A stretch of DNA of 64,000 nucleotides from Hyphomicrobium_A sp963782555 (GTDB lineage: Bacteria > Pseudomonadota > Alphaproteobacteria > Rhizobiales > Hyphomicrobiaceae). The notes under the pieces were generated by a model. It did not search any database, was not told the DNA's origin, and worked only from the letters and a program-made list of their open reading frames with translations. Position numbers and translations under genes: made by a program. The stretch is from contig CAWAKB010000004.1 in the NCBI GenBank assembly GCA_963782555.1, forward strand, positions 1 through 64,000, read 5' to 3'. Positions 33,849-42,628 of this stretch are shown in pieces; position 1 is the first letter of the stretch; each line of letters opens with the position of its first letter.

Positions 33849-36800
33849 TCAGATCTCTAAAACTTCCACTACTCCGGGGCTCGTCGAGAGAATGCCGGCA
33901 CGCGCGGGTGAGACGTCGTAGCGGCCGGGGATAACGAGCTCGATCTCGCGACCCCGGTCGTCCAGGGCCAGCAGCAGTCGAATCTCACCTTTGCCTCCGT
34001 GCTTCAGGTGAGATTTCAGCGTCGCAACATGCTTGGCGCTCGCCTGGCGATAATCGAGCACGACCTTCAAGCCGCGCTGCACGCCGGCCGCAGCTTGGTC
34101 CAGTCCCTGCAAGCTTTCCACGCGCATCTTGACCGTATCTCCATCGCGCTCGGCCGAGACCGACAGCAGCACGGGCGTGCCGGGCTCCAGCAGATCGCGG
34201 CAGGCGCTCAGCGTGTCGGAGAAGATCACGGCCTCGAACTGGCCGGTGGTGTCGGAGAACATGGCGAAGGCGAATTTATTGCCGCGCTGCGACTTGCGCT
34301 CACGTGCCGAGATGACGATGCCGGCGAGCTGGCCCGCCGTAGCGCCCCGCTCGGTCAGGGCCTCGAACTCGGCGAAGCTCTTGACGCCGAGCTTCTGCAG
34401 AACGCGCTCGTAACTGTCGAGCGGGTGGCCCGAGAGATAAAAGCCGACCGCATCGAACTCGTGCGACAGCCGCTCCATGGGCGTCCAGGCTTGCGTTGCG
34501 CGCAGGTCGAGCTGCGGTGCGGCTGCGCCCAGGCCGAAAAGATCGTCGGTTCCCGAGGCATTATTCGCCTCACGCCGCTGCGCCAGGGCGAGAATTCCCT
34601 CCACGTTGGCGTGCACCAGCGCACGATTGGCTTCGAGCGCATCGAAGGCGCCGGCCGCCGCCAGCGTCTCGATCCCGCGCTTGTTCAAGGCCTTGGGATT
34701 GAGGCGGGAGGCGAAGTCGGCAACGCTGGCGTAGAGCCCCTGCGCTTCGCGCTCGGTGACGATCGTCGCCACGGCGGCGGCACCGATGTTCTTCAAGGCG
34801 GCGAGCGAATAGCGGATCGCGCCGAGCGTCTCCGGGTCGCGCGACGGCTCAGCGAGGAAATCGACCTCGGAGGCATTCACGCACGGCGGCTTCACCTCGA
34901 TGCCGCTCTTCCTCGCCTCCGCGGCGAATTGCGCCAACTTGTCGGTGTTGCCCATGTCGAGCGTCATGGAGGCGGCAAGAAACTCCTCGCGGTAGTTCGC
35001 CTTCATGTAGGCGGTGTGATAGCTGACGAGCGCATAGGCCGCGGCGTGGCTCTTGTTGAAGCCGTAGCCGGCAAACTTGTTGACCAGCTCGAAGATGTAC
35101 TTGGCGTCCGCCTTCTTGACGCCGCGCTCCACCGCCCCCTCGACGAAGCGTGCCTCGTGGCGGGCCATCTCGGCCCGGTCCTTCTTGCCCATGGCACGGC
35201 GCAGCATGTCGGCCTGGCCGAGCGTGTAGCCGCCCATCACCTGCGCGATTTGGATCACCTGCTCCTGGTAGATGATGACGCCGTAGGTCTCCTTGAGGAT
35301 TCCCTCGAGCATCGGATGCAGGCAGTCGACCGGCTCCTCGCCGTGCTTGCGGTTGATGTAGGTTGGGATGTTGTCCATGGGGCCGGGGCGGTAGAGCGCC
35401 ACCATGGCGATGATGTCCTCGAAGCGGTCGGGTCTGAGCCGCTTCAGGCTCTCGCGCATGCCCGTGCTTTCCAGCTGGAACACGCCGACGGTGTCGGCTC
35501 TGGCGAGAAGCTCGAAGGACTTTCGGTCATCCAGCGGCAAGGCCGCGAGATCGACGTCGATGCTCCGCCCGCGCTTGACGAGATCGACGGCTTTCTTCAA
35601 CACCGTCAGCGTCTTCAGGCCGAGGAAGTCGAACTTCACGAGCCCCGCCGCCTCGACCATCTTCCAGTTGTACTGGGTCACCGGCGTGTTCGACTTGGGG
35701 TCGCGCGTCAGCGGGACCAGCTCTTCCAGCGGCCGGTCGGCGATCACCATGCCGGCGGCGTGGGTCGAGGCGTGGCGGTAGAGGCCTTCGAGCTTCTGGG
35801 CGATCTCCAGCAGGCGTGCCACCAGCGGCTCGGAGGCCTGCGCCTCCTGCAGCTTGGGCTCGCCGGCGATGGCCTCGGCCAGCGTCACCGGGTTTGCCGG
35901 ATTGTTGGGGACGAGCTTGCACAGCCGGTCGACCTGGCCGTAGGGCATCTGCAAAACGCGGCCGACGTCGCGCAGCACGGCGCGCGCCTGCAGCTTGCCG
36001 TGGGTGATGATCTGCGCCACGCGATCCGCGCCGTACTTGCCTTGCACGTAGCGGATCACCTCGTCGCGGCGATCCTGGCAGAAGTCGATGTCGAAGTCGG
36101 GCATCGACACGCGTTCAGGATTGAGGAAGCGCTCAAACAGCAGACCGAAGCGCAAGGGGTCGAGATCGGTGATGGTGAGCGACCAGGCGACGACGGAGCC
36201 GGCACCCGAGCCGCGCCCCGGCCCCACCGGAATGCGCTGCTGCTTTGCCCACTTGATGAAGTCGGCGACGATCAGGAAGTAGCCGGGAAACTTCATGCGG
36301 GCGATGACGTCGAGCTCGTAGGCGAGCCTCTTTTCGTAGTCGGCGACGCTGAAGCCCGGCGCCGGCTGGTTGGCGGCGAGCCGATCTTTGAGCCCCTGCT
36401 CGGCCTGGCGCTTGAGCTCGGCCGCCTCGAGCCGCGACTGCTCGGTCTCGCTTGTAGCGTCGTCGCCGGCGACAAAGCGGGGCAGGATCGGCTTGCGGCC
36501 CCTGGGGCGGAAGGCGCAGCGCCGCGCGATCTCGATGGTTGAGGCGAGCGCCTCGGGCAGATCGGCGAAGAGTTGCGCCATCTCGTCGGCGCTCTTGAAG
36601 TAGTGCTCGCGCGTCACGCGGCGGCGGTCGTCCTCCACGACGTAGCGGCCTTCGGCGATGCAGAGCAGCGCATCGTGGGCCTCGTAGTCGTCGGGGGCGG
36701 CGAAATAGGCCTCGTTGCTGGCGACGATCGGCAGCTCGTGAGCGTAGGCGAGCTCCAATAGCTGCGGCTCGACGTCGTGCTCCGACTTGAGGCCGTGGCG

Positions 36801-37334
36801 CTGGATCTCAACGTAGAGCCGGTCGCCGAATGCGGCCTTGAGGCGCTCTAGGCGCGCCTGGGCGAGATCGTGCTGGCCTTCGCGCAGCGCGTGGTCGATG
36901 GGGCCATCGGGCCCGCCGGTGAGCGCGATAAGCCCGTCGGCGTGGGCTTGAAGCGCCTCTAGCGTGGTGTGCGCCGCCTGTACGTCGGCTGCCTCAAGGT
37001 GGGCGCGGCTCACGAGCTTCATCAGATTGGCGTAGCCCGCCTCGTTCATGGCCAGGAGCGCAATCGCGCCGTCGCCCGCCTTGCGTAAAGGCGTGGCCGC
37101 CCGCTCCAAGGGGTCGGGCTTGCGCTCGCCGAAATCGAGGTTGAGCGACACGCCGATGATCGGCTGGATGCCGGCGTCGGCGACCTTGTCGGAAAATTCA
37201 AGGGCGCCGAAGAGGTTATTGGTGTCGGTGAGCCCCAGCGCCGGAAACCCCTGCGCGGCAGCGAGCTTGGCGAGCCTTGGGATCGGCAGCGCACCTTCGA
37301 GCAGCGAATAGGCCGAGTGCACTTTCAAGTGCAC
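33849..37334 (-). CDS. dnaE: DNA polymerase III alpha subunit (DnaE)
   Basis: Replicative polymerase catalytic subunit, 1161 residues, the normal size of DnaE1. The PHP domain starts at once (HLKVHSAYSLLEGALPIPRL). The palm has the catalytic aspartates in MPDFDIDF near 400-410. The C-terminal OB-fold includes AGIVISARERKSQRGNKFAF. The only start in frame is a GTG at 37334, which makes the protein begin right at the PHP domain. Relatives usually have 5-15 more residues. The upstream frame encodes a plausible leader (residues SPAPARF) but no start codon, while an ATG at 37398 is one base out of frame. An indel near the start is possible. It lies 147 bp downstream of lolD. Confidence 0.95.
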   Translation of the reverse strand: MHLKVHSAYSLLEGALPIPRLAKLAAAQGFPALGLTDTNNLFGALEFSDKVADAGIQPIIGVSLNLDFGERKPDPLERAATPLRKAGDGAIALLAMNEAGYANLMKLVSRAHLEAADVQAAHTTLEALQAHADGLIALTGGPDGPIDHALREGQHDLAQARLERLKAAFGDRLYVEIQRHGLKSEHDVEPQLLELAYAHELPIVASNEAYFAAPDDYEAHDALLCIAEGRYVVEDDRRRVTREHYFKSADEMAQLFADLPEALASTIEIARRCAFRPRGRKPILPRFVAGDDATSETEQSRLEAAELKRQAEQGLKDRLAANQPAPGFSVADYEKRLAYELDVIARMKFPGYFLIVADFIKWAKQQRIPVGPGRGSGAGSVVAWSLTITDLDPLRFGLLFERFLNPERVSMPDFDIDFCQDRRDEVIRYVQGKYGADRVAQIITHGKLQARAVLRDVGRVLQMPYGQVDRLCKLVPNNPANPVTLAEAIAGEPKLQEAQASEPLVARLLEIAQKLEGLYRHASTHAAGMVIADRPLEELVPLTRDPKSNTPVTQYNWKMVEAAGLVKFDFLGLKTLTVLKKAVDLVKRGRSIDVDLAALPLDDRKSFELLARADTVGVFQLESTGMRESLKRLRPDRFEDIIAMVALYRPGPMDNIPTYINRKHGEEPVDCLHPMLEGILKETYGVIIYQEQVIQIAQVMGGYTLGQADMLRRAMGKKDRAEMARHEARFVEGAVERGVKKADAKYIFELVNKFAGYGFNKSHAAAYALVSYHTAYMKANYREEFLAASMTLDMGNTDKLAQFAAEARKSGIEVKPPCVNASEVDFLAEPSRDPETLGAIRYSLAALKNIGAAAVATIVTEREAQGLYASVADFASRLNPKALNKRGIETLAAAGAFDALEANRALVHANVEGILALAQRREANNASGTDDLFGLGAAAPQLDLRATQAWTPMERLSHEFDAVGFYLSGHPLDSYERVLQKLGVKSFAEFEALTERGATAGQLAGIVISARERKSQRGNKFAFAMFSDTTGQFEAVIFSDTLSACRDLLEPGTPVLLSVSAERDGDTVKMRVESLQGLDQAAAGVQRGLKVVLDYRQASAKHVATLKSHLKHGGKGEIRLLLALDDRGREIELVIPGRYDVSPARAGILSTSPGVVEVLEI

Positions 37335-37481
37335 GAAGCGCGCGGGCGCAGGCGAAACCGCGCCGCCGGCGGAGAGTGATCGAACTCGGAATGGTCATGG
37401 GGCTTTTTAGACCACGCGGCCGCGCCGCCCAAGCGCGTCACCGCCCCAGCCCCCCGGGAAAGAGCCCGCCTCCCGAGGCGC

Positions 37482-38222
37482 TCAGCGCGCGCCGCCGCGG
37501 CCGACCTCGATCAGGATCCCCTCATCCAGCCGCAACACGCGGTCCATGCGCCGCGCCAGATCCATGTTGTGCGTGGCGATGAGGGCGGCGACGCCGGTCG
37601 TGTGGATGAGGTGAATGAGCGACTCGAACACGTGGTCGGAGGTGTGCGGGTCGAGGTTGCCGGTCGGCTCATCGGCGAGGATCAGCTTGGGACTGTTCGC
37701 CAGCGCGCGGGCGATTGCGGTGCGCTGCTGCTCGCCGCCCGACAGCTCGGCGGGGCGGTGATCAACGCGCTCGGCGAGCCCGAGCGCGGTGAGGAGCTGG
37801 CGTGCGTGCGCCGCCGCCCGCCGCCGCCCGTGGCCCAGAATCATCTGAGGGATCATCACGTTCTCCAAGGCGGAGAACTCGGGCAGCAGCTGGTGGAACT
37901 GGTAGACGAAGCCCATCTCCATGCGGCGCACCCGCGTGCGCTCATTGTCGCCCATGCCGGAGCAGTCGCGCCCGTTGACGATCACGTGCCCACTGTCGGG
38001 CGTCTCCAGCAGGCCGGCGATGTGCAAAAGCGTCGACTTGCCCGCGCCCGAGGGTCCGACCAGGGCGACCGCCTCGCCCGGATGGATGTCGATCGAGGCC
38101 CCGACGAGAACCTCGATACAGCGCGAGCCCTGGCGGTAGGTGCGCACGAGCTGGTCGAGCCGAAGCACGCTCTGCACGGCTGGCTCTTTAACGTCTCTGA
38201 GCCCATTGGCCAAGGCGGTCAT
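37482..38222 (-). CDS. lolD: lipoprotein-releasing ABC transporter ATPase (LolD)
   Basis: ATPase of the Lol system that extracts lipoproteins from the inner membrane and hands them to LolA. It has 246 residues. Walker A is GPSGAGKST, the signature is LSGGEQQRTAIARAL and Walker B is LILADEPTGNLD, followed by the H-loop in ATHNMDLARRMD. The start at 38222 (MTALANGL) lies 8 bp after the permease gene stop. The frame continues upstream but only overlaps that gene. MacB-type exporters are similar, but the adjacent LolC/E permease decides the call. Confidence 0.93.
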   Translation of the reverse strand: MTALANGLRDVKEPAVQSVLRLDQLVRTYRQGSRCIEVLVGASIDIHPGEAVALVGPSGAGKSTLLHIAGLLETPDSGHVIVNGRDCSGMGDNERTRVRRMEMGFVYQFHQLLPEFSALENVMIPQMILGHGRRRAAAHARQLLTALGLAERVDHRPAELSGGEQQRTAIARALANSPKLILADEPTGNLDPHTSDHVFESLIHLIHTTGVAALIATHNMDLARRMDRVLRLDEGILIEVGRGGAR

Positions 38223-38230
38223 GCCATCGC

Positions 38231-39502
38231 TCACTCGTATCGCAAGGCTTCGACGGGATCGAGCGTCGAGGCCCGCCAGGAGGGATAGAGCGTCGCCAGC
38301 ACCGACAGCACCAGCGCCATTCCGACGATCGTAACCGTCTCGCGCATATCCATGTCGGCGGGAAGACGCGTCAGGTAATAGACGTTGGGATCGAAAATCG
38401 TGGTGCTCGTCATCCACGCGATCAGCTCTCGGATCAATTCGATGTTGAGGCAGAACACGATGCCGAGAACGAGACCGGCGAGCGTGCCGGTGACGCCGAT
38501 CGAGGCGCCGGTGATGAGAAAGACGCGCATGATCGCCCCGCGCGAGGCCCCCATGGTCCGCAGGATGGCCACGTCGCGGCCCTTGTCCTTCACCAGCATC
38601 ATGAGGCCGGAAATGATGTTGAGCGCGGCGACGAGCACGATCAGGGACAGGATGATGAACATCACGTTGCGCTCCACCTCGAGCACGGTGAAATACGTCT
38701 CGTTGCGCTGCCGCCAGTCGGAAACGTGCACGCTGGGGCCGGCGGCGCGTTTGATCGCCTGCATGTAGTCGTCGACGCGCGACGGGTTGGCGATGACCAC
38801 CTCGATCGCGTCGACCTCGGGCCCGCGCGAGAAGTAGCGCTGCGCCTCCTGCAGCGGCATGAAGATCATGGTGCGGTCGTACTCGGCCATGCCCATCTCG
38901 AACAGCGCCGTCACCCGATAGGGCTTGCTGCGCGGCGCCACGCCAAAGGGCGTCTGCGCCCCGCGCGGCGATATGAGGGTGATGGTGTCGCCGACGTTGA
39001 CGCGCAGCTGGTTGGCCAGCCGCGTGCCGATGGCGATGCCTCTCTTGGCGCCGAACCCGTCGAGCGTGCCGTAACGGATGTTCTTGGCAACCAGCGGCAG
39101 CGAGCGCATGCCGCTGTCGGTCATGCCGCGCACGATCGCGCCGGTCCCTTGCGCGGGAGAGGAGACCAGGACCTGGCCTTCGATCAGCGGCATTGCCGCC
39201 TTGACGCCCGGCACGCGGGCGACGCGCTTGGCGATCTCGTCATAGTCGTCGAAGGAGCCGCCGATCTTGTTGATGATGACGTGGCCGTTGAGGCCGAGAA
39301 TCTTGGCGAAGAGCTCGTTGCGGAAGCCGTTCATCACCGCCATGACGATGATGAGGGTGGCCACGCCGAGCAAAATGCCGGTGAACGAGAATCCGGCGAT
39401 GACGGAGATGAAGCCTTCCTTGCGGCGCGCGCGCAGGTAGCGCAGCGCCAGCATCCATTCGAAGGACGCGAACGGTCTGGTGTTGGCGATGGCCGCTGTC
39501 AT
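38231..39502 (-). CDS. lipoprotein-releasing ABC transporter permease (LolC/E)
   Basis: Membrane subunit of the Lol extractor, 423 residues. The cytoplasmic start FEWMLALRYLRARRKEGFIS (about 14-33) precedes the first membrane helix. A large periplasmic domain (about 50-275) follows, then three helices near 280-300, 325-350 and 385-405, the FtsX-like topology. Only one permease gene is present here, so either it forms a homodimer or the partner is elsewhere. It is the first gene of a pair with lolD. A degraded CTAG element lies 130 bp upstream. Confidence 0.92.
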   Translation of the reverse strand: MTAAIANTRPFASFEWMLALRYLRARRKEGFISVIAGFSFTGILLGVATLIIVMAVMNGFRNELFAKILGLNGHVIINKIGGSFDDYDEIAKRVARVPGVKAAMPLIEGQVLVSSPAQGTGAIVRGMTDSGMRSLPLVAKNIRYGTLDGFGAKRGIAIGTRLANQLRVNVGDTITLISPRGAQTPFGVAPRSKPYRVTALFEMGMAEYDRTMIFMPLQEAQRYFSRGPEVDAIEVVIANPSRVDDYMQAIKRAAGPSVHVSDWRQRNETYFTVLEVERNVMFIILSLIVLVAALNIISGLMMLVKDKGRDVAILRTMGASRGAIMRVFLITGASIGVTGTLAGLVLGIVFCLNIELIRELIAWMTSTTIFDPNVYYLTRLPADMDMRETVTIVGMALVLSVLATLYPSWRASTLDPVEALRYE

Positions 39503-39635
39503 TCCCGCGAACCCCCCTTCGCTTCTTTTGGCCGGGCCAGCAGAGCTACCCCCGCAATCAGGCCAGATTGCGTTGCGGCAGGGAGGGCCCGTCCGGCCCC
39601 TCGCCGACGCCGCGCAGGCCTTGCATGCTCCCGCC

Positions 39636-39759
39636 CTGGTGTCCCGATCGCGATCGATAAGGACACTAGCAGGCCTGAAATTCTAGTGTGATTCAGACCG
39701 AGAAACTCGCTAACAGCCATCCCCCGAACCGGGGCCAACTCTTTCGATCATCACACTAA
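39636..39759. repeat. CTAG double-hairpin element, shortened copy
   Basis: 124 bp. Hairpin A is cut down to 34 bp (39636-39669, starting CTGGTGTCCC and ending GGACACTAG), with its core palindrome ATCGCGAT. Hairpin B (39683-39759) starts CTAGTGTGATTCAGACCGAG and ends CATCACACTAA. Its central loop is diverged and contains CCCCGAACCGGGG. The right end supplies the TAG stop codon of proS on the minus strand. Confidence 0.85.
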
Positions 39760-41288
39760 TAAGCGCGCCCGATCAGCACAAACTCCCGTGCCCGATCCCC
39801 AGTAAACACACAGGCCCCCTCGGCCGGCTTTTGCTTGAGCGGCGCGTTGCGGATCGTGAGCTTAAGGGCCTTTAACCGCTCCGCAATCGCCTCCAGCTTG
39901 GCGCCTTCGGGCTTCGACCAGGCGACCTGTACCCAGCCCTTGAAGGCGCCGGCCTCGTCCTCGGATTCGGCCGCGCCGAAGTACTCGGCTAGCTCATCGA
40001 ATGTCTTGATGCCGGAGAGGATGTTGCCATCGAGGCGTGCCTTCGCTTCGGCAAAGAGCTGCGCCTGAATGTCATCGAGAAGCGCCTGCGCCCCGGCCAC
40101 GAACTCCGCGCGCGGACAGGTATGCGAGGCAACCTTGTCGCCGTCGCGCAGCGCATCGCGGCGCATGTAGGTGACGTTTCCGCCGGCCGCGTCGCGCCCG
40201 CCGATCTCGACGATCACCGGCGCGCCGCGGCGCACCCAGTTCCAGCGCTTCTCGGCCGACTTCACCTGCTTGAGGTCGACGAGCACGCGGATGCCGGCGG
40301 CCTTCAATTCCGTCTCGAGCGAAGCACAGTAGGCGAGCAGCTCCTTGTCCTCGGGCTTGTCGCGCAGCATGGGCACAATGACGATCTGGCGCGGCGCGAC
40401 CTTCGGCGGCAGCCTCAGCCCGTCGTCATCGCCGTGCGTCATGATCACGCCGCCGATGAGGCGGGTCGAAACGCCCCAGCTCGTCGTATGGCAGTAGGCG
40501 AGCTGGCCCTCCTGGTTCTGGAACTGTATGTTCTGGGCCTCGGCGAAGTGGGTGCCGAGATAATGCGAGGTGCCGGCCTGCAGCGCCTTGCCGTCCTGCA
40601 TCATCGCCTCGATCGAATAGGTGTTGTCGGCGCCGGGGAAGCGCTCGTTGGCGGGCTTCTCGCCGGCGATGACGGGCATGGCCAGCACCCCTTCGGCGAA
40701 CTCGCGATAGACCTCCAGCATCTTCATCGTCTCGGCCATGGCATCGTCGCGGTCGGCGTGCGCGGTGTGCCCCTCCTGCCAGAGGAATTCGGCGGTGCGC
40801 AGGAAGAGGCGCGGGCGCATCTCCCAGCGCACGACGTTGGCCCACTGGTTGATGAGCAGCGGCAGGTCGCGATAGCTCTTGATCCAACGCTGGAAGGCAT
40901 CGCCGATGATCGTCTCCGACGTCGGCCGCACGATCAGCGGCTCCTCGAGCTTGGCCGCGGGATCGACCACCAGCCTGCCGCCTTCGTTCTTCAAGCGGTG
41001 GTGGGTGACGACCGCCATCTCCTTGGCGAAGCCTTCGACGTGCTCGGCCTCCTTGGCGATGAAGCTCATCGGGATGAAGAGCGGGAAGTAGCAGTTGTCG
41101 TGGCCCGTTTCCTTGATGCGGGCATCGAGCTCGGCCTGAATGCGCTCCCAGACACCCCAGCCCCAGGGCTTGATGATCATGCAGCCGCGCACGGGGCTGG
41201 TCTCGGCCATATCGCCGTCGCTGACGGCGGCTTGATACCACTCCGGGAAATTCTGCTCCCGCGTGACGCTCAGCGCGCGCTTGCTCAT
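39756..41288 (-). CDS. proS: prolyl-tRNA synthetase, archaeal/eukaryotic-type (ProS type 3)
   Basis: Charges tRNA-Pro, a class II synthetase of 510 residues. It belongs to the archaeal/eukaryotic-like (type 3) form: KPWGWGVWERIQAELDARIK near 40-59, NCYFPLFIPMSF, RPTSETIIGDAFQRWI, WEMRPRLFLRTAEFLWQEGH and the C-terminal extra domain. It lacks the 180-residue editing insertion of bacterial-type ProRS. It ends in the GRAY tail, whose final tyrosine reaches the active site in this type. Many alphaproteobacteria instead carry a roughly 440-residue bacterial-type enzyme, so this is a likely old horizontal gain. The stop lies in a repeat element. The upstream spacer is long. Confidence 0.95.
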   Translation of the reverse strand: MSKRALSVTREQNFPEWYQAAVSDGDMAETSPVRGCMIIKPWGWGVWERIQAELDARIKETGHDNCYFPLFIPMSFIAKEAEHVEGFAKEMAVVTHHRLKNEGGRLVVDPAAKLEEPLIVRPTSETIIGDAFQRWIKSYRDLPLLINQWANVVRWEMRPRLFLRTAEFLWQEGHTAHADRDDAMAETMKMLEVYREFAEGVLAMPVIAGEKPANERFPGADNTYSIEAMMQDGKALQAGTSHYLGTHFAEAQNIQFQNQEGQLAYCHTTSWGVSTRLIGGVIMTHGDDDGLRLPPKVAPRQIVIVPMLRDKPEDKELLAYCASLETELKAAGIRVLVDLKQVKSAEKRWNWVRRGAPVIVEIGGRDAAGGNVTYMRRDALRDGDKVASHTCPRAEFVAGAQALLDDIQAQLFAEAKARLDGNILSGIKTFDELAEYFGAAESEDEAGAFKGWVQVAWSKPEGAKLEAIAERLKALKLTIRNAPLKQKPAEGACVFTGDRAREFVLIGRAY

Positions 41289-41918
41289 TGGCCGGCCCCC
41301 AACCTCATCGGGCCCGAAATCGATCGGGCTTGCTCTGGCCTATCCCGCAGCACCGTCAGGAAATAGCGGGAAAGGTGCATGGGGGCCGATCCTTGGACAG
41401 GCTTGAGACAGGCTTGCTCGGTTGTGCCGGGGCGCGTGTTCGCGTGCCAAAGCGCGAGCCTATTTTTTGGGCTGGTAGCGTTAATCTGGCCGGGAGGCAA
41501 TCCCGAGCACCGAACATGGCGCGCGCCTATCCCAGAAAAAACGCGTAGCGATGACGTCCTGCACGCAAAGGAGGCAAAATCGGAGGCGGTCGATGCTCCG
41601 CCCACGGTCGAGCGCAACGGGTTGCGTGGCGTCATATTTTTTTTGCTAAAGCCCACATGCCCCGTGACAGAAGGCCGCGTGTCAGCTAAAGGTACGCGCC
41701 ATGAGGGTGGGTCAAAGCCGCACACAGAAGCGGCGGGCAGCCCGAGTTTAGGGAGAATACTGGCGCCTCTCACTACCCAACGGGGTAGCGGTGCAGGTGC
41801 CGACGTGTCGAGCGTGCCGCGCCCAATTCATCGCAGCTAAGCTCCACAAACAACCGCAGGCGGCGCGCGAGAGCAAGGTTCTATGGACCTTGCTCTTCGC
41901 GTTTTTGATCCACGCTAC
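41289..41918. other. 630-bp spacer between proS and DUF1467 gene
   Basis: No convincing protein gene is seen. Open frames on both strands have shadow-like composition and no ribosome-binding sites. The region is richer in A and T than its neighbours, with T runs at 41463-41468 and 41637-41644, and probably holds the proS promoter. Its right end carries a plus-strand intrinsic terminator (41866-41906) although no plus-strand gene is visible, so an untranslated RNA is possible. I could not match it to tmRNA, RNase P RNA or SRP RNA by eye. Confidence 0.5.
41866..41906 (+). terminator. intrinsic terminator on the plus strand, without a visible gene
   Basis: A 14-bp stem with one bulged base (arms 41866-41879 and about 41887-41901) and a short loop is followed by TTTTT (41902-41906) on the plus strand. 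On the minus strand no T-run follows, so it does not fit the flanking minus-strand DUF1467 gene. It implies plus-strand transcription across the spacer. Confidence 0.65.
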
Positions 41919-42173
41919 TCATGGAAACGGAATCATGTCCGGCGTGATCAGCTTGTAGGAGATGATCGTATAGACGATGGCGAAGATGACCGTCGACACG
42001 ATCGTATTGATCAGGAACACCCGCAGCATGCGCTGCTTGGCGGGCGCGCTCGCCGGCGTTCCGGGGACGACGCTGCCCGCCTCGTCCTGAGTGTGCACGC
42101 CGAACGGCAGCACCGCGAACAAGACGATCCACCAGATGAAGACGTAGATCGCAAGCACCAGCACCCAGTCCAT
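41919..42173 (-). CDS. DUF1467 family membrane protein
   Basis: An 84-residue protein of the DUF1467 family (function unknown, mostly alphaproteobacterial). Two membrane helices are visible, VLVLAIYVFIWWIVLFAVLP near 4-23 and VFLINTIVSTVIFAIVYTII near 52-71, linked by a polar loop starting GVHTQDEAGSVVPG. The start at 42173 (MDWVLVLAIYV) is the family start. The longer open frame upstream overlaps mce. It lies 19 bp after mce, its usual neighbour downstream of the nuo operon. Confidence 0.85.
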   Translation of the reverse strand: MDWVLVLAIYVFIWWIVLFAVLPFGVHTQDEAGSVVPGTPASAPAKQRMLRVFLINTIVSTVIFAIVYTIISYKLITPDMIPFP

Positions 42174-42192
42174 CTGCTCTCCTCGCGGCCCG

Positions 42193-42597
42193 TCAGGCCT
42201 GCTCCAACTCGACGAGCGTGCCGCAGAAATCCTTCGGGTGCAGGAACAGCACCGGCTTGCCGTGCGCGCCGACTTTCGGCGTTCCGTCACCCAGCACGCG
42301 GGCGCCTTGCGCCTTCAAGCGATCGCGCGCGGCCAAGATGTCGTCAACCTCGTAGCAGACGTGGTGGATGCCGCCTTCGGGGCTGCGCTCCAGAAACTTC
42401 GCGATCGGCGAGCCTTCGCCCAAGGGCTCCAACAGCTCGATCTTGGTATTGGGCAGCGTGATGAACACCACCGTCACGCCGTGCTCGGGCTGCGGCAGGG
42501 GGTCGGTTACGGTCGCGCCCAGCGCGTCGCGATAAACGGCAGTTGCAGCGGCGAGGTCGTTCACCGCAATGGCCACATGATTGAGACGTCCGATCAT
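42193..42597 (-). CDS. mce: methylmalonyl-CoA epimerase
   Basis: Interconverts (R)- and (S)-methylmalonyl-CoA in propionate and branched-chain degradation. It is a VOC-fold protein of 134 residues with the metal ligands in place: H7 in LNHVAIAV, the histidine pair in EGGIHHVCYEVDD, and the C-terminal glutamate in GTLVELEQ. It follows the RNase J gene by about 30 bp. The partner methylmalonyl-CoA mutase is not in the window. Confidence 0.92.
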   Translation of the reverse strand: MIGRLNHVAIAVNDLAAATAVYRDALGATVTDPLPQPEHGVTVVFITLPNTKIELLEPLGEGSPIAKFLERSPEGGIHHVCYEVDDILAARDRLKAQGARVLGDGTPKVGAHGKPVLFLHPKDFCGTLVELEQA

Positions 42598-42628
42598 CCC
42601 AGTCCCGTTCTCTTCGAAATCCGGAGGC

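Noticed and set aside
33999..36542. An 847-codon plus-strand frame opposite dnaE
   Set aside because: Antisense shadow of dnaE with biased composition. dnaE itself has all polymerase motifs.
41285..41773. Minus-strand 162-codon frame in the proS upstream spacer, and plus-strand 41379-41840
   Set aside because: Both have shadow-like composition, overlap each other and lack start signals. Neither resembles a known family.
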